From: Burkholderiaceae bacterium
GTDB taxonomy: Bacteria; Pseudomonadota; Gammaproteobacteria; Burkholderiales; Burkholderiaceae_C
Direction of reading: 5' to 3'
Assembly (NCBI GenBank): GCA_023150375.1
Contig: JAKLLA010000005.1
Span: forward strand, 1-64,000
DNA length: 64,000 bases
Positions within the stretch are counted from its first letter, which is position 1. Every line of letters begins with the position of its first letter. A program made the position numbers and the translations under genes. Under the pieces are notes generated by a model, which saw nothing but the letters and a program-made list of their open reading frames with translations, did not search any database and was not told where the DNA came from. Shown piece after piece: positions 55,704 through 64,000 of this stretch.

Positions 55704-56423
55704 ATGAAAACATGGCAGGGATCCCTCAGGCGCTTCGCGGTCGCGCTCGGCGCTGCCGGCTGCATCGGCCCGGCGGTCGCAGCCGAGGTGGACTGGGTGT
55801 ACAGCCAGGCCGAGTTGCAGATGGCCCTGGGCGGTGCGGCCCTGCAGGTCGAAAGCTTCACGGACGGTCTGCCCGACGGCGTGGCACTGTCGACCTTCGG
55901 ACCCTCGCACGTGGTCGCCGTGTCGGGATCCGAAGGGATTCCCTCGTTTGCCGGGCTCTACGAGGCGGCAGGAGTGCAGGCGGTCGGCGGTGCGGCCGGC
56001 GGCAGCCGTCAGTTCCTCGACACGGTCAGCAGCAGCGGTCAGCAGCAGACCGTGTGGTTCTTTCACCAAGCCCGGCACGGCGTCGGCGCATACTGGGACC
56101 TGGCACCCTGGGGGCTCGGCGAGGGCCTGGCGCTTTATGCCGTCTTCGACCACGGCGAGTCGCTGATCGGTGAGATCAGTGCGGCCCGACTCGGCGGCTC
56201 GCGTGGCTACCTCGGTTTCACCAGCGATCAGACCTTCTCGGCCGTCATCCTGCGTGGCGCCGGCCTCGGGGTGGGGGCCAATGCCGAGACCTACGCGGTG
56301 GACAACATCGCCTTCGGCAACCAGGCCCCCGTGCCGGAGCCCGAGACGATCCTGCTGTGGGCGGCCGGTCTGACCGGTCTGGCCCTGGCCCGCCGCCGCA
56401 ACCGGCCGGCATCGAACGCCTGA
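55704..56423 (+). CDS. PEP-CTERM sorting domain protein
   Basis: This 239-residue secreted protein has a signal peptide (to AVAAE, ~26) and a C-terminal PEP-CTERM tripartite signal: VPEPETILLWAAGLTGLALA followed by RRRNRPA. Such proteins are processed by exosortase and often belong to exopolysaccharide-rich biofilms. The mature domain (QAELQMALGGAALQVESFTD ... YAVDNIAFGN) resembles generic PEP-CTERM extracellular domains; no enzyme motif is seen. ATG at 55704 follows AGGAG. It is embedded between lapD and the adhesin; the exosortase is elsewhere. Confidence 0.9.
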   Translation: MKTWQGSLRRFAVALGAAGCIGPAVAAEVDWVYSQAELQMALGGAALQVESFTDGLPDGVALSTFGPSHVVAVSGSEGIPSFAGLYEAAGVQAVGGAAGGSRQFLDTVSSSGQQQTVWFFHQARHGVGAYWDLAPWGLGEGLALYAVFDHGESLIGEISAARLGGSRGYLGFTSDQTFSAVILRGAGLGVGANAETYAVDNIAFGNQAPVPEPETILLWAAGLTGLALARRRNRPASNA

Positions 56424-56496
56424 ACGAAGAAGGCAGCGCCGCCGGCAAGGGCCGGCGGCACCGTCGGGAGCCGTGCCCGACGGTCGTGGCACAGCA

Positions 56497-56521
56497 AACG
56501 GGGCGCCAGAGGCGCCCCGTT
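56497..56521 (+). terminator. Bidirectional terminator between PEP-CTERM gene and adhesin
   Basis: AACGGGGCGCC-AGA-GGCGCCCCGTT is an 11-bp stem followed by CATTTTCC, between convergent stops at 56423 and 56559. Confidence 0.8.
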
Positions 56522-56558
56522 CATTTTCCGGCAGGGCCCGGCAGGCCCGCTGTCACGT

Positions 56559-59500
56559 TCAGCCGTTGTCCACCAGCAACTTCTGCTGGCGCAGCATCTC
56601 GGCGACGACCTCCTGGCCGCCGCTGCCGGCGGGCAGCTCCAGGGCGGTGGCAAGCGATGTGCCCGCCAGCTCGATGGTCTGGGTGACTTTCGAGGCATCG
56701 AAACTGCCGCCGGTGAAGCCCCCCTGATGCGAGACGTGCAAGGTGGTGGAGCCGGATCCGCCTGCAGGCAGCTGCAGGTGCAGGAAGTTCGCCAGCGTGG
56801 CCTCGGTTTCGCCGACCAGCAGGTCGCGCAGATCCAGCACGTCGCCACCTTGCGCCACCGGGCGCGAAGCATCGAAGTGCTGGATCACGTCCCGACTGGG
56901 GGCGCCCACGGTCCCGGCATCGGCCAGCGACCAGGCGAAGACGTCCGTTCCGTCGCCCGATGCGATGGTCCAGGCGGTGCCGACCGGCGGCTCGTGGCCG
57001 GCCACCACGTTGATGGTCGTCTTGGCCAGGGTCCCCCCCACCATCGTGGCGTTGACCACCAGTTCGGCGGACTGGTCGCCGAGCCCGCTGATGCGCAGGT
57101 CGGCCAGCTGCTCGGCGGTCGGATAGGCAATCGAGGCGGCACCGGCCACGAACGGCAACTCCTGGTCGCCGTAATGCAGCCGGGCGCCTTCGGGTGCCCC
57201 ACTGATGTGCAGCGCCGTGGGCGTTCCGGCCACCGCGAAGGCGATCGAGCCCTGGTCGTTGTCCAGCACGAGCAGGCCCGGGTCGTCGTTGGCGGCCTGG
57301 CTGCGTTCGGCGCTGTGGATGGCGGCGATCTCGTCCTGGCCGAGCACGCCGCGGTAGACGCGGATCTCGTCGAGCGCTCCCTTGAAGAAGCTGTCGCTGC
57401 CGTCACCCGCAGCCCGCGCATTGGCGATGCCGAAGCCCGTGAAGTTCACGTCCAGGCTGTCGCCGCCGGTGAAGCCGCTGCCGTCCAGGCTGCCGTCGAT
57501 CCAGATGCTGGCGGACTGGAAGTTGGTCAGCGGTGCCGGGCTCTGCTGATAGGTGATCACCACATGGTGCCACTGGCCGTCGGCGATCGAGGTGCTGCCC
57601 ATCACCAGGTTGGTCTCCCCGGCCGCCGTGCTGCCACGCACCAGGCCGACATGGCCGGCCGGGCTGATGTAGCCCCAGTGCAGGTTGCTGCCTGGATCAC
57701 CCGGTGTGGCGCTGTTGCTGCCGATCACCGTGCCGCCTTCGCCGGGCGCCACCTTGACCCAGAACGACAGACTGGCCGACAGGCCCCCCTTGCCCTCCAG
57801 GATCGCGGTGGTGGCCTCGGCAGTGCCCTCCAGCCGCACATGATCGTCCACGCCGTCGAGCACCAGCGCCGAGGCGAGGTGGCCGCCGGCCTGCACCGTC
57901 GCACCGCCCTGCAGGCTGCCGGTCTGCACCGGGTTGCGACTGCTCTCGTCGCTGACCGTTCCCGCGCTGGCGCTGTCGAAGCTCCAGTGCCGCAGCGGCG
58001 TGAGGCCCAGGTCGGAGACGGGCACCACCTGTACCGACACCTCCGTCGGGTCCTCGGTCAGGCCGTTCGAGCGGACTGTGTAGTGAAAGCGCGTCGGCGT
58101 CGTCGAGGTGTTGCTGTAACCCTCGGCGGGCGTGAAGGTCACCCGTCCGTCGGCCTGGACCACGACCGTGCCGTTGGACACCGTGATCGGCGTGCCCACG
58201 GTGACCGCCTGTCCGTCGATCGCGACGATCTGCCGGTCGGCATTCTCGAAGCTGTCGTTGGCCAGTACCGCGATCACCACCGGTTGGCCTTCGTTCGTGA
58301 TGGCCGAGTCGATGCGGGCATCCACAGTGGGCAGCACGGTCAGCGTGACGCTGTCGGTATCGCTTGCGCCGTGAGGGTCGGTGGTGGTCAGTGTCAGCCG
58401 GGCATTTCCGAAGAAGTCGGCATGGCTGCGGTAGGTGGCTGCCTCCAGCGCCGCATTGATCGCCGCGGCACTGCCGGTCAGCGTCACCTCGGCCGTGCCA
58501 TTGCCAGCCACCGTGACGCCCGCAGCGGCGGCATGGGCAAGCGTGAACACCCCATGCGTGACCGTGATGCGGGTGGTGAGCAGCTCGCCGCTGTCGCTGT
58601 CGGCCACCCTCAGTGCGCTGTTGCGGGCAGCAGTGAACAGGATCGGGTCGGTGGCGTTGCCCTGGTTGTCCTCGGCATCCTCGTTCATCACCAGCGCGGC
58701 CGAGGAGGCCGGGAGGGTGTTCACGGGCGCGTCGTTGGCACCGGTGACGGTGATGACGAGCTCGGCGGTGTCGGTGCCGCCCTGTCCGTCGGAGACGGTG
58801 TAGGTGAAGGTGTCGGTGGCGGTGACGCCCTGGGCGAGTGCGGCGGCGCGGTCGGCGACGTAGGTGTAGGAGCCGTCGGCGGCCAGGGTGAGGTGGCCGT
58901 AGGTGCCGGCCAGGGCGACGCCCAGGCTGCCGGGGGTGCCGGTGGCGGACTCCGCGCCGGTGCGCACGGCCGACACGCGCAGGGTGTCGCCGTCGGGGTC
59001 GACGTCGTTGCGCACCAGGCCGATGGCGCTGCCCACGGTGAGGGTGGCGTCTTCGGCGACGGCGCCACTGTCGTTCGCGGCGGTGGGTGCCGGGTTGGTG
59101 ACGGTGAGGACGAAGGACTGGGTGACCGAGGCGCCGTGCGGGTCGGTGGCGGTGACGACGATGGTGTAGGGGTCGGTGACCGAGGCGTCGGAGGCCAGCG
59201 TGCCGGAGATGACGCCGGTGGCCGCATCGATGCTCAGGCCGGCGGGCAGGCCGGAGGCGGAGAAGCGCAGCACGTCGCCGCTGTCGGGGTCGGAGAAGGC
59301 GCCGACGGTGGGGAAGGAGACGGAGGCGCTGTCCTGGCTGCTGCGGTCGGCCAGGGAGCCGACGGTGACGGGCGCGTCGTTGGCACCGGTGACGGTGATG
59401 ACGAGCTCGGCGGTGTCGGTGCCGCCCTGTCCGTCGGAGACGGTGTAGGTGAAGGTGTCGGTGGCGGTGACGCCCTGGGCGAGTGCGGCGGCGCGGTCGG

Positions 59501-60887
59501 CGATGTAGGTGTAGGAGCCGTCGGCGGCCAGGGTGAGGTGGCCGTAGGTGCCGGCCAGGGCGACGCCCAGGCTGCCGGGGGTGCCGGTGGCGGACTCCGC
59601 GCCGGTGCGCACGGCCGACACGCGCAGGGTGTCGCCGTCGATGTCCCGGTCGTTGGCCAGGACGCCCACGCCGACGGTCGAGACGCTGGCGTCCTCAGCC
59701 ACGGAGGCTGCATCGTTCGCCCCCACCGGGGGGTCGTTGACCGGGGCCACGTCCACCGTCACCGTTCCTACCGTGGTGTTGCCGTGCCCGTCGTCGAGCA
59801 CGTACTCGAAGGTGGCCGGGCCGTTGTAGTCCGGCGCGGGCGTGAACACCACCTCGCCGCCGACCAGGCTGACGCTGCCGTGGGTGGGATTGCGCACCTC
59901 GACGATGCGGGGCGTGTCGCCGTCCGCGTCGCTGTCGTTGGTCAGCAGGTCGGCCACCGGGATGCGAAGCACTTCGTCTTCGCGGCCGGCAACCCGGTCG
60001 GGGCCGGCCACCGGGGCGCTGTCGTCGTTGGTGATCGTCCCGATGCCGGTGACCCCGCCGACGGTCAGCGGCAGGGTCTCGTCGCCTTCGACCACCGCAT
60101 CGGGCACGGTCGGGATCGTGATCGTGAAGCTCGAAACGCCCGGTGGAACGCTCAGCGTGCCGTCGCCGTTGCGGGTCACACCGTCGCTGAAGGTCGGCGA
60201 CCCGTGATCGTCGGCGGAGGCGCTGCCGCCGCCGATCTGCATCGGCAGTGTCGTCACCGTGGTCGCAGCGCGCGTCAGCGTCACCGTGTAGATCAGCACG
60301 TTGGGCGCCGTCGTGCCTTCCGGCACGGCATCGTCGCCGTTGCCCGGGCCGCCGGGTTCCACCGAGGCCACGCCGATCGCGCCGCTGTCGACATCCGCCG
60401 TGGTGACCAGGCCGCTGGAGAGTTGCGCGGGGGCGAAGGTGAAGTCCTGCGGGCTCACCACCTCGAACAGCCGATCCACGCGCAGGCCGGGCTCGAGGCT
60501 TCCGTCGGAACCGGCGCCGGCGCCCGGAGGCGCGTCGCCTGCGTTCACCGCCACCAGCAGGTTCTCGAGCGACTCGCCCTCGGGGAAGCGCGCCAGCCGG
60601 GTACCCTCGTGCCGGATCTGCACGATGCCGTTCTGCGAGGTCAGGATCATGTCGCCCTTGCGGACCTCGTCGCCGATCTGCAGCGGCCGCGGATCGCCAC
60701 CGGGCGGGCGGATGATGGCCCGGCCCCATACGCCGGTCACCGTGCCCTCGGGCAGGCGCGCCGGCGTGTAGCCGTCCATCAGGTCGTCGACCGCCAGGTT
60801 CGGGATGTTGACAGCGGACTTCGAGCCCACGGCTGGCTTGGAAGCGGCTTTGGAGGCCACTGCGGTGCGGGCGGTGCTGGCTGCCAT
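56559..60887 (-). CDS. LapA-like type I secreted adhesin with retention module
   Basis: This 1442-residue protein has no Sec signal. Residues ~1-130 form a retention module (TVTGVWGRAIIRPPGGDPRP, IGDEVRKGDMILTSQNGIVQ, ESLENLLVAVNAGD). Next come Calx-beta-like and cadherin/VCBS-type repeats with two nearly identical 91-residue units (~417-507, ~632-722), a LamG-type domain (~960-1150: HWSFDSASAGTVSDESS, GQWHHVVITYQQS, FKGALDEIRVYRGVLG) and a C-terminal type I secretion target of the VC_A0849 class (~1330-1442). The classical TAAG cleavage site and RTX nonapeptides are not visible, and it is small for LapA. The exporter genes lie upstream on the same strand. Confidence 0.9.
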   Translation of the reverse strand: MAASTARTAVASKAASKPAVGSKSAVNIPNLAVDDLMDGYTPARLPEGTVTGVWGRAIIRPPGGDPRPLQIGDEVRKGDMILTSQNGIVQIRHEGTRLARFPEGESLENLLVAVNAGDAPPGAGAGSDGSLEPGLRVDRLFEVVSPQDFTFAPAQLSSGLVTTADVDSGAIGVASVEPGGPGNGDDAVPEGTTAPNVLIYTVTLTRAATTVTTLPMQIGGGSASADDHGSPTFSDGVTRNGDGTLSVPPGVSSFTITIPTVPDAVVEGDETLPLTVGGVTGIGTITNDDSAPVAGPDRVAGREDEVLRIPVADLLTNDSDADGDTPRIVEVRNPTHGSVSLVGGEVVFTPAPDYNGPATFEYVLDDGHGNTTVGTVTVDVAPVNDPPVGANDAASVAEDASVSTVGVGVLANDRDIDGDTLRVSAVRTGAESATGTPGSLGVALAGTYGHLTLAADGSYTYIADRAAALAQGVTATDTFTYTVSDGQGGTDTAELVITVTGANDAPVTVGSLADRSSQDSASVSFPTVGAFSDPDSGDVLRFSASGLPAGLSIDAATGVISGTLASDASVTDPYTIVVTATDPHGASVTQSFVLTVTNPAPTAANDSGAVAEDATLTVGSAIGLVRNDVDPDGDTLRVSAVRTGAESATGTPGSLGVALAGTYGHLTLAADGSYTYVADRAAALAQGVTATDTFTYTVSDGQGGTDTAELVITVTGANDAPVNTLPASSAALVMNEDAEDNQGNATDPILFTAARNSALRVADSDSGELLTTRITVTHGVFTLAHAAAAGVTVAGNGTAEVTLTGSAAAINAALEAATYRSHADFFGNARLTLTTTDPHGASDTDSVTLTVLPTVDARIDSAITNEGQPVVIAVLANDSFENADRQIVAIDGQAVTVGTPITVSNGTVVVQADGRVTFTPAEGYSNTSTTPTRFHYTVRSNGLTEDPTEVSVQVVPVSDLGLTPLRHWSFDSASAGTVSDESSRNPVQTGSLQGGATVQAGGHLASALVLDGVDDHVRLEGTAEATTAILEGKGGLSASLSFWVKVAPGEGGTVIGSNSATPGDPGSNLHWGYISPAGHVGLVRGSTAAGETNLVMGSTSIADGQWHHVVITYQQSPAPLTNFQSASIWIDGSLDGSGFTGGDSLDVNFTGFGIANARAAGDGSDSFFKGALDEIRVYRGVLGQDEIAAIHSAERSQAANDDPGLLVLDNDQGSIAFAVAGTPTALHISGAPEGARLHYGDQELPFVAGAASIAYPTAEQLADLRISGLGDQSAELVVNATMVGGTLAKTTINVVAGHEPPVGTAWTIASGDGTDVFAWSLADAGTVGAPSRDVIQHFDASRPVAQGGDVLDLRDLLVGETEATLANFLHLQLPAGGSGSTTLHVSHQGGFTGGSFDASKVTQTIELAGTSLATALELPAGSGGQEVVAEMLRQQKLLVDNG
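58723..58995 (-). repeat. Repeat copy 1 within the adhesin gene (273 bp)
   Basis: Nearly identical to 59368-59640, offset by exactly 645 bp (215 codons); I see a single base difference (GCGACG versus GCGATG), which changes Val to Ile. It encodes one VCBS-type unit. Confidence 0.9.
59368..59640 (-). repeat. Repeat copy 2 within the adhesin gene (273 bp)
   Basis: Partner of the copy at 58723-58995. The near identity at DNA level, including silent sites, points to recent duplication or ongoing gene conversion. Confidence 0.9.
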
Positions 60888-61136
60888 GTCTGCCTTTCGA
60901 TGCGTCGTTGCAGTGAGATCCGCACCCTCGACCTCCCATCGGGTCGCGATGCGTGCGGCTGCGTCGATATATGTAACGGATTGCGGTTGCCGCGAAACTG
61001 CTCAAGGATAGCGGTTTCTGCGAAATCCGATAAGGGTCGCGCGAGCGCTGCGGCGCCCGGTCGCGCCGGGCGGCACGGATTTGCCGGAACCTTCAGTTCT
61101 CCCTGCGCCGCGATCGAAGGCGGGATTGCGCCGCGT

Positions 61137-62564
61137 TCAGCGCTCGCGCAGCGCGTAGGCCTTGGCCTTGAGTACCGGCTTGAGCAGATAGGACAGCACG
61201 GTTTTCTTCCCCGTGAGGATGTCCACCTCGGCCGTCATGCCCGGCAGGATCGGCTGCTGCTCGCTGAAATGCACCTGGTCGGTTCGCACGCGCACCACGT
61301 AAAAGGCGTTGCCGCGTTCGTCGACCTGGGTATCCGGACTGATGTTCTCGACCTTCGCGGTCAGGCCGCCATATATCGAAAAATCGTAGGCACTGAACTT
61401 CACCGTGGCGGTCTGCCCCGGATGGATGAAGGCGATGTCCTTGGGCTGCACCTTGGCTTCGAGGACCAGCGCATCGTCCAGCGGCACGATCTCCACGATG
61501 TCGCGGCCGGGCTGCACGACCCCGCCGACGGTATTGGCCAGCAGCCGCTGCACGCGGCCGCGCACGGGGGATTTGACCTGCGCCTTGTCCACCTTGTCGG
61601 CCAGCGCGACGGCCCCCTCGCTGAGGGCATTCAGGCGGGCGAGCACATCCGACAATTCCTTGCGCGCCTCGTTGCGAAAGGACAACTCGGTCTCGGTGAT
61701 CTTGCGCTGCGCCTCGCCGATGGCCGCCTGCACGCGGGCGATCTGGGCGCTGGACTGCTCCACTTCGCCGCTGGCGCGGCTGACATCGCGCTCGAGGCGC
61801 AGCACTTCCACCTCCGAGATCGCGCCGGACCTGAGCAGCGGTCGGGTCTTGGCCAGTTCCTGGCGCGAGATCTCCAGCGATCGCTGCGCGGAGGCGCGGC
61901 GGGCGCGTACCTCGCTGAGTTCCTGCTCGCGCTGCATCAGCTGCTGGCGGTTGATCGACACCATCGCGCTCAGCTCGGACACGCGTGCCTGGTAGAGATT
62001 GCGCTCCTCGTCGACGATGCGCTGCACCTCGGCGTCGCCCGCGGGAGCCGCCGGCGGCTCGAAGGCGCCGCCCTCGGCCAGGGCCTTCAGCCGGGCCCGG
62101 CGCACCTGCAGCGCGAAACTCTGTGCCGCGCTCTCGCGCACCCCCGAGGTGGCGCGGGTCTCGTCGATGCGCAGCAGCAGCTGGCCGGCCTCGACCTCCT
62201 GGCCTTCGCGCACCAGGATCTCGGACACCACGCCGCCGTCGAGCGACTGCACCACCTGCAGCTGGCGCGAGGGAATCACCTTGCCGTCGCCGCGGGTCAC
62301 CTCGTCGATGGTCGCGAAGGCCGACCAGACGATCAGCAGCACGATCACCAGCACGGCCGCGCGCACGATGCGCTGCGCCCGGGCGGTGGCCTCGCGCGAG
62401 AGCAGCTCCTCGGCCTCCAGCTCGTAGCTGGCCGCGCCCGGCGGCGGGGGCTCGTCGGCGACGGTCGGGCCGAGCAGGCGGCGGGTGAGCGGTTCGATCC
62501 GCTGGCGCAGCCCTTCCAGGCCGGCCAGCAGGCGGCGTCCGGCGGTCAACAGGCGCGGGTTCAT
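61137..62564 (-). CDS. HlyD-family type I secretion periplasmic adaptor (LapC-like)
   Basis: This 475-residue membrane-fusion protein has one N-terminal helix (RIVRAAVLVIVLLIVWSAFA, residue ~65-85), lipoyl halves (VIPSRQLQVVQSLDGGVVSE and KSPVRGRVQRLLANTVGG), a long coiled coil (~150-330) and the PGMTAEVDILTGKKTVLSYL C-terminus. It links the ABC exporter to the TolC-like channel. The last base of the ABC gene stop region overlaps its start (62564), so the pair is translationally coupled. Confidence 0.95.
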   Translation of the reverse strand: MNPRLLTAGRRLLAGLEGLRQRIEPLTRRLLGPTVADEPPPPGAASYELEAEELLSREATARAQRIVRAAVLVIVLLIVWSAFATIDEVTRGDGKVIPSRQLQVVQSLDGGVVSEILVREGQEVEAGQLLLRIDETRATSGVRESAAQSFALQVRRARLKALAEGGAFEPPAAPAGDAEVQRIVDEERNLYQARVSELSAMVSINRQQLMQREQELSEVRARRASAQRSLEISRQELAKTRPLLRSGAISEVEVLRLERDVSRASGEVEQSSAQIARVQAAIGEAQRKITETELSFRNEARKELSDVLARLNALSEGAVALADKVDKAQVKSPVRGRVQRLLANTVGGVVQPGRDIVEIVPLDDALVLEAKVQPKDIAFIHPGQTATVKFSAYDFSIYGGLTAKVENISPDTQVDERGNAFYVVRVRTDQVHFSEQQPILPGMTAEVDILTGKKTVLSYLLKPVLKAKAYALRER

Positions 62565-64000
62565 CAGGCGGCCCTCGCGATGCGGCCGGCCTGCAGGGCC
62601 TCGAGGATGCGGTCACGCGGGCCGTCGGCGACGATGCGTCCGCCGTCGACGACGATGACGCGGTTCACCAGCGCCAGCATCGAAGTCCGGTGTGTCACCA
62701 GCACCACGGTGCGGTCCTGGGCGAACTCGGCCACCTTGCGGGTGACCTGGGCCTCGGTGGAGAAGTCCATCGCGCTGGTGGGTTCGTCCAGCAGCAGGAT
62801 CGGCGCCTGGTGCAGCACCGCGCGGGCGATGCCCACCGCCTGGCGCTGTCCGCCGGAGAGCAGCTCGCCGCGCTCGCCCACCGGCAGGTCGAAGCCGCGC
62901 GGGTGGCGGTTCACGAAGTCCAGCAGGCAGGCGGTGTCGGCCGCCTGCACGACGGCTTGATCGTCGGCGTAGGGCAGGCCCAGCGTGATGTTCTCGCGCA
63001 GCGAGCCGTAGAACAGCGTCACGTCCTGCGAGACATAGGCCAGGTTGCGCCGCACGTCGGCCGGATCGAGCTGGCGCAGGTCGATGCCGTCGAGCAGCAC
63101 CGCGCCGTCGCTGGGCTGGTAGAGCCCGAGCATCAGCTTCTGCAGGGTCGTCTTGCCCGAGCCGACGCGGCCGATCAGCGCCACGCGTTCTCCGGCGGCG
63201 ATGCGCAGGCTCACGCCGTCGATCACCGCGTCGTCACGCCCCGGATAGGCGAAGCGCACGTTGCGCAGTTCGATTTCGCCGCGCAGCTCGCGCCGGTGCA
63301 GGAAGGCCTGACCGGGCTCGCGTTCCACCGGCTTCTCCATCACCTTGTCCAGCGACTGCAGCGCGGTGCGCGCGCCCTGGTACTGCATCAGCAGGGCGAC
63401 GATCTGGCCGGCCGGTGCCAGCGCGCGCGAGGCCAGCGCGGTGCAGGCGATCAGGGCCCCCATGGTCAGTTCGCGCTGCGAGATCAGGTGCACCCCGATC
63501 ACCACCACGCTCAGGGTGACGATCTGGCTCAGCCAGGAGGTGCCGTAGTTGGCCTTGGCGGTGAGCTCGCGCATGCGCACCTGGGTCTGCGCCAGGAAGT
63601 GGTTGTTGCGCTCCCAGCGCGCCTGCACCACCGACTCGGCGGCCTGCGTCTTGATCGTCTCGATGCCGGTGAGCGCCTCCACCAGCGTGGCGTTGCGCTG
63701 CGCGCCGGCCTGGTAGGTGGTCTGGGCCAGCTCGTGCAGGCGGTGCTGCAGCACGAAGCCCACCACCAGGATCAGCGTGAAGGCCAGCAGCACCGGCAGC
63801 ACCATCCACGGCGAGATCCAGGCCATCGCGGCCAGGAAGATCAGCGAGAAGGGCAGGTCGACCAGCGCCGTGACGGTCGAGGAGGCGATGAAGTCGCGTA
63901 CCTGCTCGTAGCCGCGCAGGTTGGCCGCGAAGGATCCCACCGACTGCGGCCGGTGCTCGAGGCGCATGCCCAGCACCCGCTCCATCAGGTGGCCGGCCAG
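62564..64000 (-). CDS. Type I secretion ABC exporter, LapB-like (5' end outside window)
   Basis: This partial gene gives the C-terminal ~479 residues of a type I secretion ATPase: transmembrane helices (around STVTALVDLPFSLIFLAAMA and MVLPVLLAFTLILVVGFVLQ) and a complete nucleotide-binding domain with Walker A (LIGRVGSGKTTLQKLMLG), signature LLSGGQRQAVGIARAVL, Walker B (ILLLDEPTSAMD) and the H-loop VLVTHRTSM. LapB-type exporters also have an N-terminal C39-like domain, which would lie beyond base 64000. It energises export of the LapA-like adhesin. Confidence 0.95.
   Translation of the reverse strand: MAGHLMERVLGMRLEHRPQSVGSFAANLRGYEQVRDFIASSTVTALVDLPFSLIFLAAMAWISPWMVLPVLLAFTLILVVGFVLQHRLHELAQTTYQAGAQRNATLVEALTGIETIKTQAAESVVQARWERNNHFLAQTQVRMRELTAKANYGTSWLSQIVTLSVVVIGVHLISQRELTMGALIACTALASRALAPAGQIVALLMQYQGARTALQSLDKVMEKPVEREPGQAFLHRRELRGEIELRNVRFAYPGRDDAVIDGVSLRIAAGERVALIGRVGSGKTTLQKLMLGLYQPSDGAVLLDGIDLRQLDPADVRRNLAYVSQDVTLFYGSLRENITLGLPYADDQAVVQAADTACLLDFVNRHPRGFDLPVGERGELLSGGQRQAVGIARAVLHQAPILLLDEPTSAMDFSTEAQVTRKVAEFAQDRTVVLVTHRTSMLALVNRVIVVDGGRIVADGPRDRILEALQAGRIARAA

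Noticed and set aside
58723-59640. Possible CRISPR-like repeat array
   Set aside because: There are only two 273-bp copies, both in frame inside a protein repeat; no short repeats with spacers.
56727-62960. Very long open frame (about 2077 codons) on the forward strand opposite the adhesin and adaptor genes
   Set aside because: It is antisense to clearly conserved domains; in very GC-rich DNA stop codons are rare in shadow frames, and the translation has no recognisable domains.

Overview
The window is a high-GC chromosome segment with dense, often overlapping genes. It most resembles a betaproteobacterium of the order Burkholderiales (Leptothrix/Sphaerotilus/Rubrivivax-like). The grounds are the gene neighbourhoods (dnaG-rpoD; exbB-exbD-lpxK-Trm112-kdsB-adk; lptF/lptG divergent from pepA-holC), a CysB-type regulator overlapping cbiX, a PEP-CTERM protein and an MbcA/Xre-RES toxin-antitoxin pair. 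The genus is an inference from gene content only.

Bases 1-5070 are accessory DNA: the tail of an integron gene-cassette array. Several attC-type sites (R'' GCCYAAC ... R' GTTRGGC with long internal inverted repeats) separate small, lower-GC genes: a reverse-strand unknown protein, a membrane protein, a secreted HExxH protein, a secreted unknown protein and a class I methyltransferase. No integrase gene is visible; site orientation puts attI and intI to the left of the window. One attC is split between AAC and GTTAGG by an IS110-family, IS1111-group element (2761-4402) whose long 3' noncoding part is where this group encodes its bridge RNA.

Bases 5.3-28.3 kb are mostly housekeeping genes: a flavin-reductase-like protein, a Xre-RES toxin-antitoxin pair, a 2OG-Fe dioxygenase, purT, an adenylate cyclase-FHA fusion, rpoD, dnaG, ggt, a short-chain dehydrogenase behind a palindromic operator, adk, then kdsB, a Trm112-like protein, lpxK, exbD and exbB (lipopolysaccharide/envelope genes), xseA, sodB, dsbB, ridA and comEC. 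A displaced, synonymously diverged copy of the last twelve rpoD codons lies just past the rpoD stop.

Bases 28.3-38.2 kb hold five consecutive forward genes of the poorly understood circularly permuted ATP-grasp / alpha-E / transglutaminase system: a stand-alone ATP-grasp, a stand-alone alpha-E protein, a transglutaminase-DUF2126 giant, an ATP-grasp-alpha-E fusion and a second transglutaminase. The proteasome-like Anbu gene that often accompanies such clusters is not present. This is the best candidate for a little-described biochemical system here.

Bases 38.3-50.6 kb carry a GST, a Crp/Fnr regulator, an enoyl-CoA hydratase-like protein, a methionine-type aminotransferase, cysB, cbiX, lptG, lptF, pepA, holC, a small unknown, a branched-chain amino-acid binding protein and tRNA-Ser(GGA).

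Bases 50.7-64.0 kb form a complete Lap-type biofilm adhesin locus: a TolC-like outer-membrane channel fused to an NTF2-like domain, a LapG-type protease, a LapD-type c-di-GMP receptor with degenerate GGDEF and EAL motifs, a PEP-CTERM protein, a 1442-residue LapA-like type I secretion substrate, its HlyD-type adaptor and the type I ABC exporter (cut by the window end). The predicted logic is that high c-di-GMP makes the receptor hold the protease so the adhesin stays on the cell surface; low c-di-GMP frees the protease.
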